Below, in pieces: positions 1 to 11,314 of a stretch of DNA of 64,000 nucleotides. Every line of letters begins with the position of its first letter. Position 1 is the first letter of the stretch. Source of the DNA: Persicaria tinctoria (lineage: Eukaryota > Streptophyta > Magnoliopsida > Caryophyllales > Polygonaceae); assembly GCA_037127255.1 (NCBI GenBank), contig JBANSL010000010.1, positions 31,016,120 to 31,080,119 of the forward strand, read 5' to 3'. The notes below the pieces were generated by a model. That model searched no databases. It was not told where the DNA came from and saw only the letters and a list, made by a program, of their open reading frames with translations. A program made the position numbers and the translations under genes.

Positions 1-814
1 TTAAACCGCCTATGTTATTTGGTATATATATATAGTGCATAAACCAACCACACACGTAACATGAAGTATACAAGCCTGAAGCCTTGTTAGAGAGAGAGAG
101 AGAGAGAAGAGTGTACAACTATACAAGGCACCTTTCTTTTTCAGGCTTTTGAAATCAATCTCCAAATTCTCCAATGCTTTAGGTTCTTTTTATGCAAATG
201 CATCCATCATCCATTGCTCGTGTGTTCCTTTTTGTAATTGGTTTTCCTTGGGATCTAAACTAAAGTTTTTTTTATTTGCAATACTACTACATTATCCTCT
301 CTCTTTCTTTTTTTTTTCCTTTAAAAAAGCCTAAAATATACTCCATTCAAAATGTATGCTTGTTTTAATCTCTCAATTTATTTCTTAAGTAACATGATGT
401 CATGATGTATACTATTTATATGACTTCTAATATAAACTCATATTTTTAGTTTTAGATGTTTCTATTACTCTATTAGGCATATTTGTTGTGCTTGTTTTGG
501 TTGCTCGATTATTCAAAATGTATGCTTGTTTTAATCTCTCAATTTTACAATAAAAAAAAATTAAAAAATAATCACATCTCTACTTCATTCATTGATCACT
601 CACTCCACCCTTATCACCCACATGAGTTAAATATGGTAAACGTGTTTGCGTGTGGGTGGTGCAAGTGAATATCTTTGCCTCGCAAGGCAAGTACATAATC
701 CGTCACATTTTCACCTCTATTCATGAGTAGTAATAATACACGACTACACGAGTTTGTTTGAAAGACACATTTATCATGACCCTTTTTATGGGAAATTATA
801 AATTAGCAACACAA
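1..814. other. AT-rich intergenic DNA, no gene seen
   Basis: No convincing coding region is seen here; the longest open frames (about 60 codons) have no recognisable domain. A short (GA)n microsatellite lies at about 91-108. The stretch is otherwise AT-rich with T and A homopolymers, like the distal flank of the VQ gene downstream. Confidence 0.6.
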
Positions 815-1056
815 GATCATCTCCAACAACTTTCCTAAAATTTCTCCAAAATACGGAAATAAAATACATATTGTTTAAATTATTTTTGTTTTAACTCCAA
901 TAAGTTCAAAATGGAGAATCATGCACATTTAGAAAACCCTCTCTATTTTTTCTGCTGCTTCTCTATTTTGGAGAATGTGATGAAAAATCTATTAAATAAT
1001 AAAATACCATAAAATTCTTCAAAATTCTCAAAATGGAAAAACCGTTGAAGACGCTC
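815..1056. mobile_element. Degenerate MITE-like element (PIF/Harbinger type end)
   Basis: The left edge begins GATCATCTCCAACAAC. The reverse complement of the right edge reads GAGCGTCTTCAACGG. This is an imperfect terminal inverted repeat resembling the GAGCATCTCCAAC ends common on plant Harbinger-type MITEs. The inside is A/T-rich, with several copies of words such as AAATTCTCCAAAAT. No clean 3-bp target duplication survives, so the family call is an inference. Confidence 0.45.
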
Positions 1057-1277
1057 TTATAAGCTAAAATTATATATCGGTTAAAAATTTATGTTTATGC
1101 ACAAAAGATGTCACAACTTTAATTCGAATCTCATCAGGCATTGATTGAGCATGTTAACGAGAAAGCTATATGATTGCATCTTGAAAAATTGTTGAATTAA
1201 ATGTATATGGACAATAAAGTAAAGAAGAATCTTATAAAATGAAAAGAAAACAAAAAAATATAATAATTTTATTTACA

Positions 1278-1434
1278 GTCTAACTATCCTATACTCTAAG
1301 AGTTATATAATAAGAGTATATAATAAAAAGAATTATTAAAATATATTTTCAATCAAGATTTTAGTTAATATCTAACCATCCTATACTCTTGACTGTATAA
1401 TAGAAAGAATTATTAAAAAAATATTTCCAATTAA
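1278..1434. repeat. Diverged tandem duplication upstream of the VQ gene
   Basis: Two copies of a roughly 70-80 bp unit lie side by side, at about 1278-1355 and 1370-1434. Both carry the word CCTATACTCT and the word AAGAATTATTAAAA. They have drifted apart by substitutions and small indels. The surrounding 1057-1890 interval holds no other recognisable feature apart from the VQ promoter. Confidence 0.55.
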
Positions 1435-1922
1435 ACCTAACATCAATTATTTTAAGATATATGATAGAAATAGGGTTTTATTTATACTTTCATATTTGCA
1501 AATGACCCAATATACATTCGTCAGAAATATGAAAGAGATTAATGTAGTGAAGTTAGAGAGTTTTCAAAACGAAGGCATAACTAACGGAGACCAGCAAATC
1601 AGCAATGCCTCCATAATCTCCGAGACTCCGATTTTATAGAATGTGGGCGTATAGCGTATTAGCCGATTAGCGTGTACTGTGTAGTATAACGATCTAATGA
1701 CACCCGAGTAAAATAAAAGATTAAAATTTAAAAAAAAAATCCGGCAAGGTTTGGGTGGGAACGGGTTGACGGTCAAACCCCTTTGTACACAACACAACTG
1801 CCAGTGGCCAGTGCCAAGTGCTAAGCCACTACTATTACTAGTAGTAAGTACCTCAAGGTAACCTCCAACGAAATCAGATCGCGGCGGGCCCTGTGGACCC
1901 CACCTTCTACGCGTTTTCCTCC

Positions 1923-1930
1923 TATTTATT
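1923..1930 (+). promoter_or_regulatory. Putative TATA box of the VQ gene
   Basis: TATTTATT lies 68 bases upstream of the start codon of the VQ-motif gene, inside a pyrimidine-rich 5' leader. Spacing and composition fit a plant core promoter. No transcript data support it, so this is positional inference only. Confidence 0.35.
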
Positions 1931-1997
1931 CCTCTTTCCTTTCCCACTGTCTTTCAATTGCTTCCTTCACCACACCACCTCTCTTTCACAACTCACT

Positions 1998-2684
1998 ATG
2001 GCCTCCTCCTCTATCGACAATCTGGATTTCCTTGATCACCTTCTGTTCCCTTCATCATTCGACACCTCCGTTCAACCTTGGTTCTCCGACGCCGACATCT
2101 TCACCATCGCCGATCAGTCTCCCTCCAGCAGCTCCGTCTCCTTTGCCGACGACTCGCTCTCTCACCTACTCTACTCCCTCCCCAGCCCCAGCCTGAGCCC
2201 CGATTTGTATTCCAACTCGGACACCCCTCGCAGCAGCCAGAGCATTACCATTTCGGGATCCGGATCCGATTTCGAGACCGACTCCAACCGCAAGCGCGCC
2301 TTCCAGCCCGGGCCGGTTAGCGGTCGGGTCGCCAAGAGGAAGCCTCGGCCCTCCAAGAAGGCTCCCACGACGTTCATTGCCGCAGACGCCGATAACTTCC
2401 AGCGGATGGTTCAGCAGGCCACCGGGCTCAGATTCCCGCCCTCCGCCAGAGTCTCATCGGTTCTGAAGCCGGAGGCCAAGAGAATCACCAACATTGGCGC
2501 AGCCTTCCACGCCTGTCTTCCGACGCTCGACACATCAGCCTTCCTGCTCGACCGCCACCACCACCTCGATGTGGCAGGTCAGCTTACGCCGCCTCCCGCG
2601 GGTGGCGACGGTGGTCGGCGGACGCGCCCTGATTTTGATAAATTCGGTTGCTTTCCCACTCTAGACTCCTGGAAAGTGATGTAG
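1998..2684 (+). CDS. VQ motif-containing protein (CaMBP25/VQ15-like)
   Basis: This intronless gene encodes 228 aa. The diagnostic VQ motif FQRMVQQATG sits at residues 134-143, preceded by TTFIAADADN. A basic patch KRKPRPSKK (about 113-121), just before it, could serve as a nuclear localisation signal. The N-terminal third is Ser/Pro/Asp-rich with a conserved-looking LDFLDHLLFPSS start, and the C-terminus ends FGCFPTLDSWKVM. VQ proteins are plant-specific co-regulators that bind WRKY factors, and some, such as CaMBP25, bind calmodulin. They act in the nucleus in stress and defence signalling. The start is the first ATG after a pyrimidine-rich leader; an upstream in-frame extension has no ATG. 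The subgroup assignment rests on the N- and C-terminal signatures and is less certain than the family call. Confidence 0.9.
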   Translation: MASSSIDNLDFLDHLLFPSSFDTSVQPWFSDADIFTIADQSPSSSSVSFADDSLSHLLYSLPSPSLSPDLYSNSDTPRSSQSITISGSGSDFETDSNRKRAFQPGPVSGRVAKRKPRPSKKAPTTFIAADADNFQRMVQQATGLRFPPSARVSSVLKPEAKRITNIGAAFHACLPTLDTSAFLLDRHHHLDVAGQLTPPPAGGDGGRRTRPDFDKFGCFPTLDSWKVM

Positions 2685-3376
2685 CCAATAGTTTGTTTTC
2701 CCCTTTTCCTTTTTTTTTTAAAAGCTTTCTAGAAGGCATTGATGGTGGGCCATGGCCCTGTTTTTATACCTTCTGTCAGCTTGATCACCAGTTTTAGCAG
2801 TTTGATTAGTTGTATTTCCCCTTTATTTTAGTATTTTATTACTAATGTTATATTATGTGACATACTATACTATTGGTTATGAATTACTGACAAAAATCAA
2901 ATATAAAAATTAAAAAATCCCTCTACTCTAATCCAAGATCCAATTGGGGACCACATGACATCACGGCTGGCGTCATGCATTGTCATGGTTAGATCATTAC
3001 TTTTCTTTATTTAACAAATTGGTCAATGAATGAATGCTTTGTTTCCTCAAAGATAACAACACCAAAGGCATCAACAGGTTAGAAAATTACAAAAGAAACC
3101 TATCAGGAAAAGCAATCTACTAACTCCATCTTGATAAAGTTTTGCAAGATAATGCATACACGTTATACAACACATGCTCATGGAGGGGTTTTCAAATTTC
3201 AACCCACAAGTAAAGACCATGAAATCATATATCATGGAGACGAACTAAAGTACTTCTCAAGGATCTCCCTGGCCTGGGGAGATGTCTTCTATCCCTAAAC
3301 TTTCGAGTCTCTAACAGAAAACCGAGAACAGAAAGGAACAAGTTCCTACTTCCTAGTGGCCATGGAATCGTAGTAC
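2685..3376. other. 3' regions of two convergent genes
   Basis: This interval separates the convergent VQ gene (+) and Mpv17-family gene (-). The first part (to about 2900) is the probable VQ 3' UTR. From about 3200 to 3376, on the minus strand, is the probable Mpv17-type 3' UTR. No further ORF, RNA gene or repeat was recognised. Confidence 0.5.
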
Positions 3377-6300
3377 CTATTTATGGACGACCTCTCGATG
3401 GGCTCTGTAGGACAGGATCACATTCCAAACCACGGCTATAAAGTTTGCTGCAAGTACCTGAAAAACTCATTTCAATAAAGAAAGCCGGTTAAGAAACTGC
3501 ACTGTAGATTTGATCTGTATTATTAACAATTTAGGGTCTCCACTCTGATAATGATACCTGAAATTGCTGGGGAACAAATCTGAAATTCAAGAACTGAAAC
3601 GGTATCCATAGCTGCCAGTTCGCTATAACAGATGGGAACCATTCCTGCCGAAAACACAGCAAGGAATATAACCATCAAAATAACCCATTAGAGAGAGAAA
3701 TAGATACAATGGTAGCCAGCAACAGTTACAAGTACCTGTTTAAGCTTTGGTATGACTTCTGAAGGCCGCCCTTCCAAGGTTTCCAGGGCGGCAAGAAATA
3801 CTCCAATGAATGTCGGCGAGAAAATAAACTGCAACGAGCAGAGCAGAAGAATTTCGATTTGATAAAATTCTCCTTCACAATAGTCACTGGGGAAAAAATT
3901 CAAAAAAAAAACTCACCTGATCAAGTAGAAGGCGCAGAACTGCACCAGATGCTCCAGGTCTAGTAACCAGTTTACTAAGATACAAGTACCTGACAGATAA
4001 AATGAACTTATCAGAAACCAACTATAGTTGCACCCGGGCAGGCTTGCCTCAACGGTAAGATTGACTTCCATCATTAGCATTGTGTGAAGGATATAAAGCA
4101 ATTGATGCCGAACAAATTGATTGTAAACACCAAGGATATGGTAAATCCACGATACGTGACAATGGAGATGTACAGTTGGATTCTGAGGCATACCAGAAAT
4201 GTAATGTTGGGCCCACCAAAACCATACCCAAAAATGTGAACATGAATGTCCTTTTGTAGTCCAGTGATGTATTTTTATCTATAGCAAGCTGAAAGGGATG
4301 ACAATAAACATCAGCAAGTGATTTTTATCTCAAAGAATAAAAGAAATAAAAGGAATCAACATCACCGCGTAATCAAGGGTAAACCGTCACCAAGGGACCT
4401 ATCTTGGGTGACGGTGTTTAATCCAAAAACATATAGAGCATGAGAGTTCACACAACAAGTTCATTTAAAAGCTATTTCCTTTTTTGCTCCTGCATGGTAT
4501 GTTGAATAGACACTAGACAGGCCTCAAAAGATAACAAGTATAAATTCGAATAGCTGGAATACATTTATGTCATTTGGACTTTTGAGACACTCTAAACTTT
4601 CCATCTCACAGGTCCTTTAAATGATAAAATTTTCATTTTGTCATACGCAATAACCAGATCAATATAGTTCCAGCAAATTGGGCTCCACACAGTTATTTCA
4701 CTAGAAACTGAACTTCATTTTCCAAGTGTTTTGGATCCTCGAACCTACGCTCATCTCCAGACATTTTAAGGAATAGGAAATCTACAATTTCCCAGCAATC
4801 AGAAGATAAAGGAAGCTAGAAGATCAAATACCTGACAAATTAGATCCCCAATGCAATTCAATAGGCCGGAGGTAACAGCTTTTGTCACGACAGGATACTT
4901 TGCAAGAAGATCAAGGTACCTATCAATCACCATGTATACACACTTTAAGTATCATGGCATGTTCATTCTTAGGATGAAACAAGAATACATACACAACGAG
5001 AAGCATAAAACAAAGAAACGACACGTGCCTTGTAAATTCCAGCATAATCTATTCTAGTATTTTCTATGAATCATTCTCACTGTACTGCTTTATCACGAAG
5101 AATATGAAACTGTAAGTCTAAAATGGCCACCCCTTACATCCTTTGAAAGGTAACCATTGGAAAGAATCCTGTCCTCTTGAAAGGAATTCTTCCCTGGAAG
5201 ATCAAGTCGCAAAAAAGTCCATAGTACATATGTTATACTGGTCATGGAATGAAAATGCGAAAACCGGCAAGCTGGTATGTAAATCCCTGATCTGAGCATT
5301 TCCTCTCAATTTCATCAAATGAAGAGAGATCTTTGAATATTGTTAATTCATCTCTCTTTCACTCTCATTGTCGAAAAATAAAGGGGATAGACTGCCATGA
5401 ACAGGTTAAAACTCATCTATTCGACTATTCAAGAGACATGAATACTATATTCAATACACACGCGATTTTGGCATGCTCTAGAGTGACACTTCTTGGTCTG
5501 TTTCGTAGCATTTCTTTTAATTTATTATTATTGTAACCATAATATGAAACTAAAGACTAATACTGCTTAGTGACGTGCTTGTATCATATAATCATATACA
5601 AGGACTAGTTCAACCCAAACTGTACTAGTGTACTACACACTTACAATCCAAACAGTTTAGTCAGACTTAGAATCTTTGTCCTGTAATTAAGGCCGTCGAA
5701 CACCCAATTAAAAATAAAAATTGCAACTTTCTACAAAACCGTGCAGAGAAATATCATTTGACATTACCTGCATTTTGTTAGCAACATTATCTCACATGTG
5801 AAGATAAGCAAGCAAGCAACTAGATGATGTGCGGCAATAGGTTATCATGTATAAGTGAAAATGAAATGCATAAATTAGACTCGGGTACAACATTTTGGAA
5901 AAATTCAGACAATAGGATAAAAACAGAAATGCAATCAGTATCCATTAGAAATCCACAACTGGAATAAACTAAAAGCCTCGACAGAGATCATATTCATCCT
6001 CATCCAGCAGAAGCAAACAATTAAAGCACACATCATCAGCATCATAAAAACGCAGCATAAACGCGAAATTGGGCGTTATCGGGATAACATCAAACTGAAA
6101 TGCGAGTAAAGAAAATAAAGATAACGTTTTTAGACGAAGTTCCAACTGGAAGAAGAGATATTTAACCCACCATAGAAGGGGCGAGTTAGAGTTACTATCA
6201 CCATCACCACCAAAACCCTCATCGCCGCCACCTCCACCGCCACCGCCGCCACCGCCTTGGCCTCCAGACCCGCCAATTCCACCGGAGCCACTATCAAGTG

Positions 6301-6550
6301 CCGAAACCCGAACAAACTCCGTATTCACACTGCTAAACCTCGGCGAAGACACGCCAAAACTTTTCCACGCGCTTATACCGGTGGAATCTGAACCAGTTGA
6401 GCAAGATTGGGCTCTCAACCTCGCGAATTTCGATGGGTTTGAGGGGAAAACTGATTGCTGTAAAAGCCGCGAAGTGAAGTTGGGAGAGATGGCTACGGGG
6501 CGGAGGCATTCCGGGGATTTGCTGAGGACTGGTGCGAAATTGGCAGCCAT
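3377..6550 (-). CDS. Mpv17/PMP22-family membrane protein, probably plastid-targeted
   Basis: Seven coding exons on the minus strand, in order: 6550-6171, 4919-4832, 4288-4194, 3989-3917, 3828-3736, 3644-3558 and 3457-3377. Together they give 298 aa with all junctions GT-AG and phases consistent. Residues 1 to about 75 are Ser/Arg-rich, like a plastid transit peptide. A poly-glycine stretch (encoded around 6190-6270) follows. The Mpv17/PMP22 core then starts with LLAKYPVVTKAVTSG and GDLICQ, followed by D-Y-K-R, VGPTLHFWYLYL, FIFSPTFIGVF, ANWQLWIPFQFLNFRFVP and NFIAVVWNVILSY. The family comprises four-helix proteins of organelle inner or peroxisomal membranes, some forming small-solute channels. 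Long Gly-rich N-termini like this occur in plant members predicted to be chloroplastic. Transported substrate and exact membrane are not visible in the sequence. The start is the first ATG, in good context (AACAATGGC). Confidence 0.88.
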
Positions 6551-7228
6551 TGTTGGGTATCTTCCTGAGTTTGTTGTTTGAGGGTTTTAGGAATGGGAAA
6601 TGTTATCTACTCGAGGGAAGTACAGGAGATGCAGATGGGGAGCGGGAGAATGGTGCGAGAATGTGCTTTTCAGGGTTTTTTACGATTTTACATTAAGAGG
6701 GAATTGTTCTTCTTCTTCTTAACACCATACGCAACCCTCTCGTGGAGATAAGTGGGAGAAAACCCTCTCGTGGAGTACGCGCTGGGCTAATGCCCACGCG
6801 CCCCCAAATTTCCGGTTGTAAAGCAACCCAACCACCACACGAGCAACAATATCGCCGCTTCGGCCGCCTCCTTCCTTACCGCCGTCGGCTCGCCACCATC
6901 TCCACAACTCCACTCCTATCCAAGTTGCTTCGATTCGGGTCGTTTCGTATGGAGCATCTTTCCTCTTTACGATCGGATTTGTTTCGCCTTGAGCCCCAAT
7001 TCCCGACCCATCTTTGGCTCGGAGTGAGCATCGATTCTCCTTCTCCCCGCCCTCGCGTCCTGCTTCCGCCGGCCGTTTTTCGTTCGATTCGGCTTTCATT
7101 TCGGGTTCTCGGGTTGTGGGGGCTGTTGATTTCGACTTCAGGGGAGACTAGTGGGTCTTCTTCCCTCCCGTCTTGTGAAGTTTGGCGCCTCTGTTTGGTT
7201 GCCATGGTGTTGCGTCGGTCCTCCTAGG
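6551..7228. other. Promoter-side spacer of the Mpv17-family gene
   Basis: This is sequence between the start of the minus-strand Mpv17-family gene and the foldback element. It is more GC-rich than its surroundings and carries overlapping open frames on both strands (about 110-160 codons). None shows a recognisable domain, and their low-complexity Arg/Ser/Pro content looks like chance reading of GC-rich DNA. The part nearest 6551 should contain the 5' UTR and promoter of the Mpv17-type gene. Confidence 0.4.
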
Positions 7229-8134
7229 TAGGGGTGGGCAAAATTACTTGAAATTGAAAAATTGATTTGAAAAACTGAAAAATTGCTCCATTTTCCAATT
7301 AACTGTTTTGAAATAAAAATAGATTTCAAGATAGTTAACTGAATTGGTTTTATTTTTCAATTCAAAACAGTTTCAATTAATTGCTCCAATTAATTGATTA
7401 ATTGCTAATTTGATAAAAGAGAGAACAGTTAGCCTAAACCACCCCTTCGTTCATCAGTCGTCTCTCTCCATCATAATCAACTCCTCCATCGCCGTCACGC
7501 CTCCGTTCCTCGCCGTCGGCCCTTCGACGCGCCTCCGGAGGCATCGCCGACGCCTATCCCATCAGATCTCCAACTCCCAGCATCATTCTCATCTTCATCG
7601 ATCATTCCTCTCTCTCCATCAGATTCAAGAAACTCCGTCCTTCGTCGCCCACATAGAGAACGAGCTCCCCAAATACTCAACCTGGAAACTCACGCGGGCT
7701 TCAATCGTCAGATTCGTCATCGGTTCCGATTGCAATTTGGTCAGGAGAGCCACTCGCGTTTCGAATTCCGCCACTGGAGCTCACCAGATCCAGCGACGGG
7801 ACGGGACGACAAGCTCACCAGATCCGATTGCTATCTGCTTCTTGTTCTCTTGCTGGATCGCACATCTCAGCCTCTCGCTCTGTTTTCCGCAAACCAAAAA
7901 TCCGGAATCAACGACCCCTAATTCCATGGAATTTTCCAAGTGAGGGAAAATGGAATTGTAAAATTAGGTACCTAAAGTTGAAGAAAGACGTCGATTTCGC
8001 GCGTCTGGCGGTCGAATTCGTCAGCTAATGAATTCGAGAACCGCAACGGGCGAAGATTCGGAGCGGGGGCGGGGTCTGGATTGAAAAATCCGGACTGAAG
8101 AGGCTGAGCCAGATCGGGATATCCGAAGGCAGAA

Positions 8135-8359
8135 TTAGGAGCCGCGACAATCCAATCCTGAGAGAGTGAGAGGAGCCAGATCTGTCATTCTCCAGAGCCG
8201 ACAGACGCAGGCGGCGACGCCGAGGGAGCGCGCGTCGAGGCGCTTCAGCACCTCCAAGAGCACGTCGTCGTGGTCGTTTATGCAGAACGGCGCCGTTTCG
8301 GTTTTCCGCCGCCTCTCCCGTCGGTGCTGGTCTTGTTCTTCCATTGATTGTTGCTCCAT
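8135..8359 (-). pseudogene. F-box gene fragment, left arm of foldback
   Basis: This 74-codon open frame encodes an acidic/basic lead, then CINDHDDVLLEVLKRLDARS and AACVCRLWR. That matches the first two helices of an F-box domain, which binds SKP1 in SCF ubiquitin ligases. The wording most resembles the small GID2/SLY1/SNEEZY-type F-box proteins of gibberellin signalling, but this assignment is from memory and tentative. After RLWR the frame runs into unrelated residues and stops. The F-box is therefore truncated, and the substrate-binding part of the parent gene is missing. It looks like captured host coding sequence carried by the repeat. Confidence 0.6.
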
Positions 8360-8862
8360 CGGTGGATCGCATTAATGGCGGTGGGGATCTGTATTTGTAG
8401 GGAGAGATCAGAGATGGAGTTCTGCAAATTTGGAAATGGGGTTGGAAGGAGACAATTAATTGGTTTCGGGGAGCCATTGGTTTCGGGGAGCCATTAATCT
8501 GATTCTCATTTCATTCAATTATCAATTAATTGGTTAATTGTATTGAAAATAGCAATTAATTGCTAGTAATTAATTGAAACATCAATTAACTGGGTTTGCC
8601 CACAATTAATTGAATTGAATTTAAATACACAATTAATTGCAAGCAATTAATTGAAAAAAAATTGAATTGAAATACACAATTAATTGCTACTTTCAATACA
8701 ATTAACCAATTAATTGATAATTGAATGAAATGAGAATCAGATTAATGGCTCCCCGAAACCAATTAATTGTCTCCTTCCAACCCCATTCCCAAATTTGCAG
8801 AACTCCATCTCTGATCTCTCCCTACAAATACAGATCCCCACCGCCATTAATGCGATCCACCG

Positions 8863-9087
8863 ATGGAGCAACAATCAATGGAAGAACAAGACCAGCACCG
8901 ACGGGAGAGGCGGCGGAAAACCGAAACGGCGCCGTTCTGCATAAACGACCACGGCGACGTGCTCTTGGAGGTGTTGAAGCGCCTCGACGCGCGCTCCCTC
9001 GGCGACGCCGCCTGCGTCTGCCGGCTCTGGAGAATGACAGATCTGGCTCCTCTCACTCTCTCAGGATTGGATTGTCGCGGCTCCTAA
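8863..9087 (+). pseudogene. F-box gene fragment, right arm of foldback
   Basis: This is a mirror copy of the fragment in the left arm: 74 codons, differing at only a few residues (Gly for Asp after INDH, Asp for Val before AACVCRLWR). It has the same truncation after RLWR and ends in an unrelated tail. Both copies keep an open frame. Because the two lie in opposite orientation within one repeat, a transcript crossing both would fold on itself. Confidence 0.6.
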
Positions 9088-9993
9088 TTCTGCCTTCGGA
9101 TATCCCGATCTGGCTCAGCCTCTTCAGTCCGGATTTTTCAATCCAGACCCCGCCCCCGCTCCGAATCTTCGCCCGTTGCGGTTCTCGAATTCATTAGCCG
9201 GCGAATTCGACCGCCAGACGCGCGAAATCGACGTCTTTCTTCAACTTTAGGTACCTAATTTTACAATTCCATTTTCCCTCCCTTGGAAAATTCCATGGAA
9301 TTAGGGGTCGTTGATTCCGGATTTTTGGTTTGCGGAAAACAGAGCGAGAGGCTGAGATGCGCGATCCAGCAAGAGAACAAGAAGCAGATAGCAATCGGAT
9401 CTGGTGAGCTTGTCGTCCCATCCCGTCGCTGGATCTGGTGAGCTCCAGTGGCGGAATTCGAAACGCGAGTGGCTCTCCTGACCAAATTGCAATCGGAACC
9501 GATGACGAATTTGACGATTGAAGCCTGCGGGAGTTTCCAGGTTGAGTATTTGGGGAGCTCGTTCTCTATGTGGGCGACGAAGGACGGAGTTTCTTGAATC
9601 TGATGGAGAGAGAGGAATGATCGATGAAGATGAGAATGATGCTGGGAGTTGGAGATCTGATGGGATAGGCGTCGGTGATGCCTCCGGAGGCGCGTCGAAG
9701 GGCCGACGGCGAGGAACGGAGGCGTGACGGCGATGGAGGAGTTGATTATGATGGAGAGAGACGACTGATGAACGAAGGGGTGGTTTAGGCTAACTGTTCT
9801 CTCTTTTATCAAATTAGCAATTAATCAATTAATTGGAGCAATTAATTGAAACTGTTTTGAATTGAAAAATAAAACCAATTCAGTTAACTATCTTGAAATG
9901 TATTTTTATTTCAAAACAGTTAATTGGAAAATGGAGCAATTTTTCAGTTTTTCAAATCAATTTTTCAATTTCAAGTAATTTTGCCCACCCCTA

Positions 9994-10740
9994 GTGAGAA
10001 TAGTATATACCGGTAAGAAGGAAAGAAGGAACCTCATTGGTGGAAACAGATCTGATATTTAATTTAAAAAAAACATACTCACGCGCTTTTCTTTCCTCTC
10101 CCACACCCGCTACCTTTCCTCTGGCGGATCCCAACCTCAACCTTCTCTTCCATGGCATAGTCCTAGGATATATACCCACCGGTATTCGCATCTATTACAG
10201 CCTCTAATGGCAGATCAAATTCTCACCATGTAAAGAGGTATGTCTTTGTCGCTCTCATCCTCCGTTGAGAAGCTCACCCCAGCCTTCGGCGGCGCTCCGG
10301 CCATCGATTGGAACACCGGTGTCGAAGTTGAAGCCGTGTATATCTCATCGAATCACATCGTCGATGCGAAACGGCGTCGTCGATGACCGATCTGCTACTT
10401 TGACGTTGCTCTGGAGGTGGACGACTTTTCATCGGAGTGGAAATCGTCGTCGATCGATGTTCTTTGTGAGATGAACCAAATGGTGTTGCGCTTCAAAAAA
10501 TCTAAATTTTTTGTTGCTTTTTAAAATTTATTTATTCTTGAGTTTCTGTTATGATGAAACTTATTGGTTTGGTCGAGATTTTTAATTCTTTTTTCTTTTG
10601 TGTAGACTGAATTAAGCTATTTGTATATGTAGATTTCTAGAAGATGATTGTAGATTGGTTCACTGGTGTGGTTCGTAGGATTTGTCAATCACTATATAAT
10701 TGATTCATTAATAATGGTTAAGATTGGTTCACTGGGTGTG
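9994..10740. other. Intergenic DNA with an unassigned GC-rich patch
   Basis: A GC-rich patch at about 10240-10480 has an ATG-started frame of about 48 codons (MSLSLSSSVEKLTPAFGG...). It is followed after a stop by further open sequence. I do not recognise the protein. It may be a fragment of a host gene first exon, or chance. The rest is AT-rich spacer leading into a minisatellite. Confidence 0.3.
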
Positions 10741-11225
10741 GTTCACTAGTTGCGACTAAATATAGATTGATTCAGTGATTAAATAGAGATTGGTTCAGTG
10801 ACTAAATAAAGAGTGGTTCAGTGACTAAATAGAGTTTGGTTCGGTGACTAAATAGAGAGTGGTTCAGTGACTAAATAGAGTTTGGTTCAGTGACTAAATA
10901 GAGAGTGGTTCAGTGACTAAATAGAGTTTGGTTCAGTGACTAAATAGAGAGTGGTTCAGTGACTAAATAGAGTTTGGTTCAGTGACTAAATAGAGAGTGG
11001 TTCAGTGACTAAAGATAGGTTGATTCAGTGACTAAATAGATGTTGGTTCAGTGACTAAATAGAGATTGGTTCAGTGACTAAATAGAGGTTGGTTCAGTGA
11101 CTAAATAGATGTTAGTTCACTGATTAAATAAAGATTGGTTCAGTGGTTCGTTGACTAAATATAGAGAGGTTCAGTGACTAAATAGAGAGAGGTTCAGTGA
11201 CTAAATAGAGATTGGTTTAGTAAAC
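10740..11225. repeat. 23-bp minisatellite (GGTTCAGTGACTAAATAGA family)
   Basis: About twenty head-to-tail copies of a 23-bp unit whose core is GGTTCAGTGACTAAATAGA, followed by a variable GAG/GAT/GTT ending. Central copies alternate between two variants (AGAGAGT and AGAGTTT), suggesting amplification of a 46-bp dimer. Copies at both edges are more diverged. It does not encode protein. An (AATT)n run follows at about 11240. Confidence 0.85.
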
Positions 11226-11314
11226 CATTTTATTTTAAAAGATAATTAATTAATTAATTAATTAAAAATAAAATTAAAAGAAAGTGAAAGAAGAATGAAA
11301 ATTTTATAATGATT

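Larger units (their letters stand above)
7229..9993. mobile_element. 2.77-kb foldback element (giant inverted repeat)
   Basis: Two near-identical arms (7229-8562, 1334 bp; 8677-9993, 1317 bp) are inverted around a 114-bp AT-rich spacer. The 17-bp difference in arm length equals a tandem duplication at 8461-8494, present only in the left arm. The outer ends read TAGGGGTGGGCAAAATTAC on both sides, resembling hAT-type termini, but the 8-bp flanks do not match as a target duplication. TTGCCCAC near 8600 looks like an inner remnant of the same end, so the structure may be two copies of one element head-to-head. The subterminal and central parts are dense in CAATTAATTG words. Each arm carries the same F-box gene fragment (separate entries). 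No transposase is encoded, so it would be non-autonomous. Confidence 0.8.

Noticed and set aside
6742..7227. 161-codon open frame upstream of the foldback, with overlapping minus-strand frames
   Set aside because: No domain, Arg/Ser/Pro-rich in every frame and overlapping long frames on both strands. This fits GC-rich noncoding DNA.
7410..7943. 177-codon frame in the left foldback arm (mirrored at 9261-9812)
   Set aside because: Low-complexity His/Ser/Arg composition and no homology I recognise. Its duplication simply follows from the inverted repeat.
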